The position numbers and the translations under genes were made by a program. 64,000 nucleotides of DNA from Brevundimonas sp. (GTDB lineage Bacteria; Pseudomonadota; Alphaproteobacteria; Caulobacterales; Caulobacteraceae). Position 1 is the stretch's first letter; every line of letters starts with the position of its first letter. Of this stretch, positions 46,021 to 52,812 are shown piece after piece. The stretch lies in contig NZ_JAQSDY010000013.1 of assembly GCF_029946145.1 (NCBI RefSeq), forward strand, positions 124,001 to 188,000. The letters run 5' to 3'. Under the pieces are notes generated by a model. It did not search any database. It was not told the origin of the DNA and was given only the letters and a program-made list of their open reading frames with translations.

Positions 46021-46179
46021 CCTTCTCCCCTTGCGGGAGAAGGTGGCCCGCGCAGCGGGTCGGATGAGGGGTCGCACTGACCCCGAAATTCAGCGGATTT
46101 GAGACCCCGCCCCGACAGACCGGCGCGACCCCTCATCCGTCAGGCTTCGCCTGACACCTTCTCCCGCAAGGGGAGAAGG
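46021..46179. repeat. 159-bp palindromic element in the argC leader
   Basis: CCTTCTCCCCTTGCGGGAGA (46021-46045 arm) pairs with the inverse at 46155-46179, and CGGATGAGGGGTCGC (46061-46075) with GCGACCCCTCATCCG (46125-46139), each perfect. Each arm is itself a hairpin. The left edge is 16 bp from the argC ATG. Confidence 0.85.
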
Positions 46180-46213
46180 ACAGGGAAGGCGCGTGGGTTA
46201 ACCTATTGGATTC

Positions 46214-46495
46214 CTACTCGGGCTCATCCAGCCACTGGACGGGGCCCCAAGGCTGGGCGTCGGCCCATGCCTTCGCTTCGGCCAGTGTCTTATACTCACC
46301 GCCACCGGTTGCCCCTACGAGATACACCCGCCCATCCGGAGTGGTCGGTATCGGACGGGCTTTATCCAATTGCTCATTGTCGTCATAGCGGGACTGCGAA
46401 CGAGCAGCGGGGCGAGCGGTAATCACGATCTCGCGCCTCACCGAGGCGTCATACAGCCAGTAGCCCTTGGCTGCTTCAAGCTCGGGGTCGGACAT
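46214..46495 (-). CDS. small hypothetical protein
   Basis: A 93-residue acidic protein from ATG 46495 (MSDPELEAAKGYWLYDASVRRE). It ends AKAWADAQPWGPVQWLDEPE. No signal peptide, membrane segment or known motif. Local GC is lower than in neighbouring genes, which hints at a different origin. It sits between the rpsI terminator and the argC leader element, so it needs its own promoter. I do not recognise it. Confidence 0.55.
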   Translation of the reverse strand: MSDPELEAAKGYWLYDASVRREIVITARPAARSQSRYDDNEQLDKARPIPTTPDGRVYLVGATGGGEYKTLAEAKAWADAQPWGPVQWLDEPE

Positions 46496-46515
46496 CAGGC
46501 ATCCTCCAGCCAAAG

Positions 46516-46550
46516 AAAAAGGCGCCCCGGGTTTCCCCGGAGCGCCCCTT
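46516..46550 (-). terminator. rho-independent terminator after rplM-rpsI
   Basis: On the minus strand GGCGCTCCGGG and CCCGGGGCGCC form an 11-bp stem (one U.G) around a GAAA loop, followed by TTTTTCTTT. It lies 23 bp beyond the rpsI stop. Confidence 0.9.
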
Positions 46551-46572
46551 GTAGTCCAGGTCGCGGTTGCGA

Positions 46573-47109
46573 CTAGCGCTTCGAGAACTGGAAGGACTTG
46601 CGCGCCTTGGCGCGGCCGTACTTCTTGCGCTCGACGACGCGGCTGTCGCGGGTCAGGAAGCCGTGCGGCTTCAGGACCGGGCGCAGCGCCGGCTCATAGT
46701 GGGTCAGGGCGTGCGACAGGCCGTGGCGGATGGCGCCGGCCTGGCCCGACAGGCCCGAGCCCTGCACGGTGCAGTCGACGTCGAACTGGGTCAGGCGGTC
46801 GGTCACTTCCAGCGGCTGGGCGATCATCATCCGCAGGATTTCGCGGGCGAAATACTGCATCTGATCCTTGCCGTTGATGGTGATCTTGCCCGAGCCGGGC
46901 TTGATCCACACGCGGGCGATCGCGTTCTTGCGCTTGCCGGTCGAATAGGCGCGGCCCTGGGCGTCCAGCTTCTGGACATAGACCGGGGCGTCCTCGGAGG
47001 CCGAGGCGGTGCCCAGGCCCTTGAGGGCGTCGAAGCCGGTCGCGGCGGGCGCGGCGGCGGCGGGGGCGTCGTTCTCGACGACGGGCGTTTCAGCAGTCAC
47101 GTCGGTCAT
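46573..47109 (-). CDS. rpsI: 30S ribosomal protein S9
   Basis: 178 residues with the S9 core: [23 protein letters not shown], the central [25 protein letters not shown], and the C-terminal [27 protein letters not shown] end whose basic tail reaches the P-site tRNA. The first ~45 residues ([17 protein letters not shown]) are an acidic/Ala-rich extension common in Caulobacterales. It starts 2 bp after rplM, as in most bacteria. Confidence 0.98.
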   Translation of the reverse strand: MTDVTAETPVVENDAPAAAAPAATGFDALKGLGTASASEDAPVYVQKLDAQGRAYSTGKRKNAIARVWIKPGSGKITINGKDQMQYFAREILRMMIAQPLEVTDRLTQFDVDCTVQGSGLSGQAGAIRHGLSHALTHYEPALRPVLKPHGFLTRDSRVVERKKYGRAKARKSFQFSKR

Positions 47110-47111
47110 GC

Positions 47112-47588
47112 TCAGACGCTCCGGGTGTTCTTGGAGGACGCCGACTTGAAGTCGATCGTTTCCGGCTGTTGGGCTTCGTGGGTGTGCGCGGCGCCGGCGA
47201 ACAGGCGCAGGTGCGTCATCTGCAGGCGGGCCAGCGGGCTCTCCTTGGGCAGCATGCGCTCGACAGCCTTCTCGAGCACGCGCTCGGGGAAGCGGCCGTT
47301 CAGCACCTTCTCGGGGCTGGTCGACTTGACGCCGCCCGGGTGGCCGGTGTGGCGATAGTAGATCTTGTCGGTCAGCTTCTTGCCGGTGAACACCACCTTG
47401 TCGACGTTGGTGACGATGACATAGTCGCCGCAATCCACGTGCGGGGTGTAGTCGCCGCGGTGCTTGCCGCGCAGACGGTTGGCGATGAAGGTCGCGAGAC
47501 GGCCCACCACGACGCCTTCGGCGTCGATGTGAATCCACTTCTTCGTGACCTCGGCCGGCTTCAGCGCGACCGTGGTGCTCTTCAGCAT
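47112..47588 (-). CDS. rplM: 50S ribosomal protein L13
   Basis: 158 residues with L13 hallmarks: [63 protein letters not shown], and [32 protein letters not shown]. First gene of the rplM-rpsI operon; a promoter candidate lies about 130-160 bp upstream. Confidence 0.98.
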   Translation of the reverse strand: MLKSTTVALKPAEVTKKWIHIDAEGVVVGRLATFIANRLRGKHRGDYTPHVDCGDYVIVTNVDKVVFTGKKLTDKIYYRHTGHPGGVKSTSPEKVLNGRFPERVLEKAVERMLPKESPLARLQMTHLRLFAGAAHTHEAQQPETIDFKSASSKNTRSV

Positions 47589-47721
47589 GTTCGGGGTTCC
47601 TGGGACAGACGAACTATGGGCCCCTCCCGATGACCGGGACGAGCGGAAGGCGCGCTGATAGAGGAAGGGGGGCGCGGGGTCAATGGGTGTGGATGCGCAC
47701 CAGCAGGTTCATCTAACTGAA

Positions 47722-47750
47722 AATACACGGCTAATTAAACACGGTATCAA
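47722..47750 (-). promoter_or_regulatory. candidate sigma70 promoter of rplM-rpsI
   Basis: On the minus strand TTGATA (47745-47750) and TGTATT (47722-47727) are separated by exactly 17 bp in the only AT-rich patch upstream of rplM. A perfect 7-bp inverted repeat ACGGTAT/ATACCGT (47741-47758) overlaps the -35. The predicted leader is long (~130 nt). Confidence 0.4.
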
Positions 47751-47781
47751 AATACCGTATAAATTCCACCCCCCATCCGTT

Positions 47782-47899
47782 CATCCCCGCGAAGGCGGGG
47801 ACCCAGGTTTGAGCTGCAACCAGACTGGCTGAGGTAACCGGCGCTCGATCCGACACCGGCGATGAGGCCAAAGCCTGGGTCCCCGCCTTCGCGGGGATG
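47782..47899. repeat. 118-bp MITE-like element, copy 2
   Basis: Identical 26-bp terminal inverted repeats to the copy at 44929-45046, at 47782-47807 and 47874-47899, with a 66-bp centre that aligns ungapped at roughly three of four positions. Short flanking CCGT/ACGG extends the palindrome. Confidence 0.9.
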
Positions 47900-48554
47900 C
47901 ACGGTGTTTTTGGCATCGGGAAATGGGTCCCCAGTGCTGGCAATCCACCGCCAGCCATACAGGTTTGTTCGGCCAACCTTTTGATCCCGTTCATGATTCC
48001 ACGACAATCAGCGTCATTTCGCAGCCGCAGGATCAGCCCGGTCCATACTACGCAGGTCCCGTCGCAAGGGAGGCTCGCTCGGCCGGCGAACCGAAGCGGC
48101 GGCGGGAGCGGAGGGAGCGGGGTCCGCCGGTTTCGGCCGGCGGAGCCGACGGGCGCAAACACGTCCGGCCAGGGTCGAGGGGGATACTCGGACCGCTCCA
48201 GGACTGTCCGCCGGGACAGCCTGCCCGCCGGGGGCGCTGCGGTAAGGCGATAAAACCGCCACCCGACGCAAGCTTCCGGAAAACCTTCCGCGCGGAGCGT
48301 TCTGTCTTCGTCGAAACGGTAATCTCTATCTTCATCCGGGCGAAGGCCCGGACGCTCCGCCCTGCCTCCCGCTTGACCTGCCGCGCCTCCGCGGCGGGGC
48401 GAGACCGCATGACTTCGTCATCTCCGGACAACGAGCCCGCAAGGGCGAGGCCGATCCGGGGACCGAAGCGATCGTGGATCACGCGCGAACCACATGATCG
48501 TTGTTAACCCGCTTCGCCTTCGCTAACCCGGAACAAACCCCAATCGGAACCGCC
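47900..48554. other. 655-bp gap with no supported gene
   Basis: No ORF with coding character was found; frames here are arginine- and proline-rich. Three perfect hairpins stand out: TCCGCCGG/CCGGCGGA within 48121-48147, CTGTCC/GGACAG at 48204-48219 and TCCGGGC/GCCCGGA at 48335-48352. No T-tract follows them. I looked for SRP RNA, RNase P RNA and tmRNA cores and saw none. Confidence 0.5.
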
Positions 48555-49427
48555 ATGCCCCGTTCGACCGATCGCTTCGAAGGCACGTCCAACTACATCG
48601 CCACCGACGATCTGAAGATCGCCGTCAACGCCGCCGTCGCGCTCGAACGCCCGCTCCTGATCAAGGGCGAGCCGGGCACCGGCAAGACCGTCCTGGCCTA
48701 TGAGATCGCGCGGGCCATGAACGCCCCCCTGATCACCTGGCACATCAAGTCCACGACCAAGGCCCACAACGGCCTGTACGAATACGATGCCGTCAGCCGT
48801 CTGCGCGACAGCCAGCTGGGCGAGGAACGCGTTCACGACGTGCGCAACTATCTCAAGCCCGGCAAGCTGTGGGAGGCCTTCACCGCGCCGAACCGCCCCG
48901 TCCTGCTGATCGACGAGATCGACAAGGCCGACATCGAATTCCCCAACGATCTGCTGCAGGAACTCGACCGCATGGAGTTCTACGTCCAGGAGACGGACGA
49001 GACGATCCGCGCCGAGGTCCGCCCCATCGTCATCATCACCTCCAACAACGAGAAGGAACTGCCCGACGCCTTCCTGCGTCGCTGCTTCTTCCACTACATC
49101 CGCTTCCCGGACGACGCGACGATGCGCGCCATCGTCGAGGTCCACTTCCCCGGCATCAAGCCGCGCCTGGTCTCGGAGGCGCTGAAGACCTTCTACGAAA
49201 TCCGCGACACGCCGGGCCTGAAGAAGAAGCCTTCCACCTCGGAATTGCTCGACTGGCTGAAGCTGCTGCTGGTCGACGACATCGACCCCGAGACCCTGCG
49301 CGAGAAGTCACCCAACAAGCTGATCCCGCCGCTCCACGGCGCGCTGCTGAAGAATGAACAGGACGTCCACCTGTTCGAACGCCTCGCCTTCCTGAGCCGC
49401 CGCGAAGGCTCCCGCCCCGGCGCCTGA
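48555..49427 (+). CDS. MoxR-type AAA+ ATPase
   Basis: A 290-residue AAA+ protein of the MoxR/RavA branch. Walker A KGEPGTGKTVLAYEIARA, Walker B VLLIDEIDKADIEFPNDLLQELD, sensor 1 VIITSNNEKELPDAFLRRCFFHYI and a lid domain ending LIPPLHGALLKNEQDVHLFERLAFLSRR. MoxR proteins assemble or activate protein complexes, usually with a VWA-domain partner encoded next door; none follows here. ATG 48555 (MPRSTDRFEGT) was chosen; an in-frame extension to 48501 uses TTG and adds 18 unlike residues. Confidence 0.93.
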   Translation: MPRSTDRFEGTSNYIATDDLKIAVNAAVALERPLLIKGEPGTGKTVLAYEIARAMNAPLITWHIKSTTKAHNGLYEYDAVSRLRDSQLGEERVHDVRNYLKPGKLWEAFTAPNRPVLLIDEIDKADIEFPNDLLQELDRMEFYVQETDETIRAEVRPIVIITSNNEKELPDAFLRRCFFHYIRFPDDATMRAIVEVHFPGIKPRLVSEALKTFYEIRDTPGLKKKPSTSELLDWLKLLLVDDIDPETLREKSPNKLIPPLHGALLKNEQDVHLFERLAFLSRREGSRPGA

Positions 49428-49526
49428 CACAACCCAGGTTGCGCTTCGGTCACACGCCTTACCGCGATTTCACTGGATTATCGGGCCGGCGCGCCCAGGA
49501 TGAGACCACGAACAGGACTCCCGACG

Positions 49527-50450
49527 ATGACCCCTCGTCCCTTTCTTCTTTCGACCCTCTGCGCCCTCGCCGCGCTGACCGCCGCCTGCGACGGCGACAA
49601 CTCCGTGCGCATTACCTCGACCCGCAACGAGAGCGACGCCAAGGGCGTGCTGAAGGTCGTCGACGCCCTGCAATGCCCCCAGACCATGGGCTCCCTGACC
49701 CGCAAGGGCTCGGCTCAGGACGGCGGCAAGGTCTGCACCTATGTCGGGCCCAAGGGGACCGAGGTCAGCCTGCACCTCGTCGCGCTGGACGGGGAAACCC
49801 CCGCCGACGTTCTGAAGACCTTCGAAACCCGCCTGTCGGCCTCCCTCCCCGCCGCCGTCGCCCAGCTGCAGGCCTCGACCGACGCTGAAAAGGCCCGCAT
49901 GCAGGCCGACATCGCGCGCGCCGACGCCGACACGGCCGCCGCTAGGGCGGATACGGCGGCCGTCAGCGCCGATCAGGCCGCCGTTCGGGCGGATGCGGCC
50001 GCGGCCTCCACCGATCGCGCCACGGTCCGCGCGCCCGGGGTAATGATCGACGCCAACGGCGACGACGCCACCGTCCGCCTGCCGGGCATGCGTATCGAAA
50101 CCAGGGGCGATCAGGCCAGCGTCCGCATCGGAGGCTTCCACATCGACGCCAACGACACCGACGGCTCGGCCCGGGTCACCGGCTCGTCGGGCGGCGGCGA
50201 CAGCGTCACCATCAATGCCCAGAACGACGCGGCCGAGATCCGCACCAGCGCCAGCGGCGAGGCCACTCGCGTCAGCTGGATCCTGACCGACAACCGGGAA
50301 ACGGAAACGGGCTGGCGGATGGTCGCCTTCGAGGCGCGAGGCCCCGTCGGCGGCCCGCTGGTCGTCGCCACCATCCGCTCCAGGGATGCGAACCGCGGCC
50401 GGGCCTTCGAGGACGCCAGGGACCTGGTCACGCTCAACGTCGGCGAATAA
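49527..50450 (+). CDS. lipoprotein with Ala-rich heptads and beta repeats
   Basis: A 307-residue protein with a lipoprotein signal (FLLSTLCALAALTAAC, Cys21). Residues ~25-110 form an unrecognised domain with two cysteines. Residues ~117-165 are a heptad-like Ala/Asp/Arg repeat (ARADTAAVSADQAAVRADAA), probably a helical stalk. Residues ~168-220 hold three ~17-residue repeats of the pattern G-x-x-I-[DE]-x-x-x-D-x-A-[ST]-[VA]-R (MIDANGDDATVR, RIETRGDQASVR, HIDANDTDGSAR). The C-terminal ~80 residues end DLVTLNVGE. ATG 49527 has AGGA upstream. The function is unknown; 99 bp after moxR on the same strand. Confidence 0.8.
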   Translation: MTPRPFLLSTLCALAALTAACDGDNSVRITSTRNESDAKGVLKVVDALQCPQTMGSLTRKGSAQDGGKVCTYVGPKGTEVSLHLVALDGETPADVLKTFETRLSASLPAAVAQLQASTDAEKARMQADIARADADTAAARADTAAVSADQAAVRADAAAASTDRATVRAPGVMIDANGDDATVRLPGMRIETRGDQASVRIGGFHIDANDTDGSARVTGSSGGGDSVTINAQNDAAEIRTSASGEATRVSWILTDNRETETGWRMVAFEARGPVGGPLVVATIRSRDANRGRAFEDARDLVTLNVGE

Positions 50451-50531
50451 GCCCCCTGCGCAGTCGGCTTCGCCCTTGATCGCATCGCCCTGATGCGTCA
50501 CCAACCCTGCCCACGAGAGCAGGATCAGACC

Positions 50532-51176
50532 TTGGCCGCAAAGCCCCGCCCTTCCGCGAAAGAACCGCGCGCCTGGCAGCGCATGCTGTCAGGCCGCCGG
50601 CTCGACCTGCTGGACCCCTCGCCCTTCGACATCGAGATCGAGGACATCGCCCACGGCCTCGCCCGCGTCGCCCGCTGGAACGGCCAGACCGTCGGCGAAC
50701 ACGCCTTCTCGGTCGCCCAGCACTCCTGCGTCGTCGAGGAGATCGCCGCCCACATCCGGCCCGGCCTCGAGCCCAAATGGCGTCTCGCCGCCCTGCTCCA
50801 CGACGCCTCGGAATACGTCATCGGCGACATGATCTCGCCGTTCAAGGCCGCGCTGGGCGTCAATTACAAGGCCTTCGAGGCCCGGCTGGAAGGCGCCATT
50901 CACGTCCGCTTCGGCCTGCCGCCGAAGAACCCGATCGAGATCAAGACCCTGATCAAGAAGGCCGACGTCGCCTGCGCCTTTTTCGAAGCCACCCAGCTGG
51001 CCGGCTTCAGCAAGAAGGAGAGCCTGACCCTCTTCGGCGCCCCGCCAGCCGGCTACGACCTGATCATCGACCCCCTGCCCGCCCCCGTGGCGCAGCAGCG
51101 CTATCTCGAACGCTACCGCGTCCTGGCCGAGGCGACCGGCGTCGTCCCCGCCCCCGACGCCTGGCACACCGAATAG
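50532..51176 (+). CDS. HD-domain 5'-nucleotidase-like phosphohydrolase (YfbR-like)
   Basis: A 214-residue HD-superfamily protein. TVGEHAFSVAQHSCVVEEI and WRLAALLHDASEYVIGDMISPFK supply the H...HD...D metal-binding set, and EIKTLIKKADVACAFFEATQ the later Asp. This is the pattern of YfbR-type deoxyribonucleoside 5'-monophosphatases. Start TTG 50532 has AGCAGGA 8 nt before it; an in-frame ATG at 50493 adds 13 residues without a ribosome site. The stop is 2 bp before the NUDIX gene, so the two are probably one transcript. Confidence 0.88.
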   Translation: MAAKPRPSAKEPRAWQRMLSGRRLDLLDPSPFDIEIEDIAHGLARVARWNGQTVGEHAFSVAQHSCVVEEIAAHIRPGLEPKWRLAALLHDASEYVIGDMISPFKAALGVNYKAFEARLEGAIHVRFGLPPKNPIEIKTLIKKADVACAFFEATQLAGFSKKESLTLFGAPPAGYDLIIDPLPAPVAQQRYLERYRVLAEATGVVPAPDAWHTE

Positions 51177-51178
51177 CC

Positions 51179-52120
51179 ATGGCGGGTCCGGACGAACAGG
51201 GCGTCCGCATCGGCCTCTCGGCCGTCGTCATCGCGCTCCGCGATCGCAAGGCCTGCGTCTTGACCACCACCGGCGAGGACGGCGCCGCCGCCCTGCCCTT
51301 CGGCCCCTTCGACCCGGCCCGCGACCGCACCTTCGAGCGGGCCCTGCGCGACTTCGTCACCGCCCAGACCGGCTTCCGCCTCGGCTTCGTCGAACAGCTC
51401 TACACCTTCGGCGACCTTGGCCGCGCCAGCCCCCGCGCCACCCCGGGGCCCGAACGCCGCCGCGAGGTTTCGGTCGGATATCTCGCCCTGACCGCGGACG
51501 CTGCGGACGCCCCCCAGGCCGAGGCCCGCTGGACTCCCGTGCACGAAATCTTCCCTTGGGAAGACCGGCGCGACGGCGCCCCCGCCTGCGTCGCACCGCT
51601 GATCGCCCGGCTGACGACCTGGGCCGGGGTCGATCCCCGTCGCCAGGCCCGGATCGAAACCCTGTTCGCCACCACGCCCGCCCATCGCTGGAATGAGGGC
51701 CAGGTTCTGGACCGCTACGAGCTGCTCTATGAGGCTGGCCTGGTCGCCGAGGCGGCGCGGGACCAGGAACGCCCGCCCCTGCCGGACGCGCCGGGCCGCG
51801 CCATGGCCTCCGACCACCGCCGTATCCTGGCCACCGGCCTGGGCCGCCTGCGCAGCAAGCTGAAATACCGGCCAGTCCTCTTCGATCTGATGCCCGCCAC
51901 CTTCACCCTCTCCGAGCTGCAGATCGCCGCCGAGGCCGTCTCCGGCCTGTCGCTGCACAAGCAGAATTTCCGCCGCGGCGTCGAACGCACCGGACTGGTC
52001 CAGCCAACGGGACGCCTCTCCGCCGCCACGGGAGGGCGGCCGGCCGAGCTGTTCCGGGTCATGGACGCCGACCTGTCGACCGGCGAGGCCCTCGGCCTGC
52101 CGCTACCCGCGCAGCGCTGA
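51179..52120 (+). CDS. NrtR-like NUDIX/winged-helix transcriptional regulator
   Basis: A 313-residue protein. The N-terminal half has NUDIX-type strand order (IGLSAVVIALRDRKACVLTT, VSVGYLALTADA, ARWTPVHEIFPW), but no intact NUDIX box (GX5EX7REUXEEXGU) is seen, so hydrolysis is doubtful. The C-terminal half (LFDLMPATFTLSELQIAAEAVSGL, HKQNFRRGVERTGLVQPTG) is a winged helix typical of NrtR/ADP-ribose-sensing repressors. Those regulate NAD or nucleotide-sugar genes by binding ADP-ribose derivatives. Here the likely target is its own operon with the HD phosphohydrolase. The family call is by domain pair; the ligand is inferred. Confidence 0.85.
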   Translation: MAGPDEQGVRIGLSAVVIALRDRKACVLTTTGEDGAAALPFGPFDPARDRTFERALRDFVTAQTGFRLGFVEQLYTFGDLGRASPRATPGPERRREVSVGYLALTADAADAPQAEARWTPVHEIFPWEDRRDGAPACVAPLIARLTTWAGVDPRRQARIETLFATTPAHRWNEGQVLDRYELLYEAGLVAEAARDQERPPLPDAPGRAMASDHRRILATGLGRLRSKLKYRPVLFDLMPATFTLSELQIAAEAVSGLSLHKQNFRRGVERTGLVQPTGRLSAATGGRPAELFRVMDADLSTGEALGLPLPAQR

Positions 52121-52205
52121 TGCGATTTCTCATCGGGCCGCTTGCGGCGCAGGCCGTCGCCCATTAGAGAAGCCGCTCGCTCGACCAAGCGTCTATCGGC
52201 CCCGC

Positions 52206-52295
<90 letters not shown>

Positions 52296-52439
52296 TTCGG
52301 TCGTTTCGTTACAAATCAACCTACTAAAACCCCAACCGAACGCATTGTGTCCCCACGCGGGAGGCGTCACAGCCACACGCGTAGCAAGCCGGCGGGGGCA
52401 GCCAAGATGCCGAGAGGTCAGGCAGGGTCTCGATGCGAT

Positions 52440-52812
52440 CAATGACCTGGCGGGACAGTTCGGCGCGCAGGGCGCCGCCTGCGACGGAGGCCCCTGGAGG
52501 CCGCGCCTGACGCCCCTCCCGAACTCGCCGCCCTCCTCGGGGCGATGGAGCAGACGCCCGACTGGGTCGACATGGCGCTCGTCAACGAAGGGGCCCGCCT
52601 CGAGCGCAACCAGTATGCGCATCTCGTGCCGTTCGTGATCCGCGGCGCGTTCCTGGCCACCTTCATGACAGCTACGCGGCCCTGCCGATGGCGCTGACCG
52701 GCAACCTGTCGGACCAGCTCGCAGCCAAGCGGGTCCATGAAACGGCGACCTTCTTCACCCTGACGATCATGCCCGGCGCGCTGGAGCGACGCGGCGCGGC
52801 ACTTCATGACTG
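52440..52812 (+). pseudogene. DUF2236 / oxygenase MpaB-family fragment, frameshifted and truncated
   Basis: Reading from about 52494, LEAAPDAPPELAALL, MEQTPDWVDMALVNEGARLE and YAHLVPFVIRGAFLATFMT resemble the conserved core of the DUF2236/MpaB family ('TPxWVDW...RGA'). The frame then breaks near 52668; after a one-base shift it resumes SYAALPMALTGNLSDQLAAK and RVHETATFFTLTIMPGALERRG, also family-like (TGRL...A.R..ET..F). One deleted base would restore the frame. No start is seen, and the C-terminal part is missing: the sequence runs straight into the TonB-receptor stop. Strand and frame fit a decayed gene ending at or removed by a rearrangement. Confidence 0.7.

Noticed and set aside
48048..48482. 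Minus-strand ORF in the same gap
   Set aside because: A short stretch (KIEITVSTKTERSARKVF) looked protein-like, but the remainder is low-complexity and no family was recognised.
47923..48507. Plus-strand ORF between rplM and moxR
   Set aside because: Arginine/proline-rich translation, no domain or ribosome site; treated as non-coding.
47900..48554. tmRNA, RNase P RNA or SRP RNA
   Set aside because: Core motifs of these RNAs were looked for on both strands and not seen.
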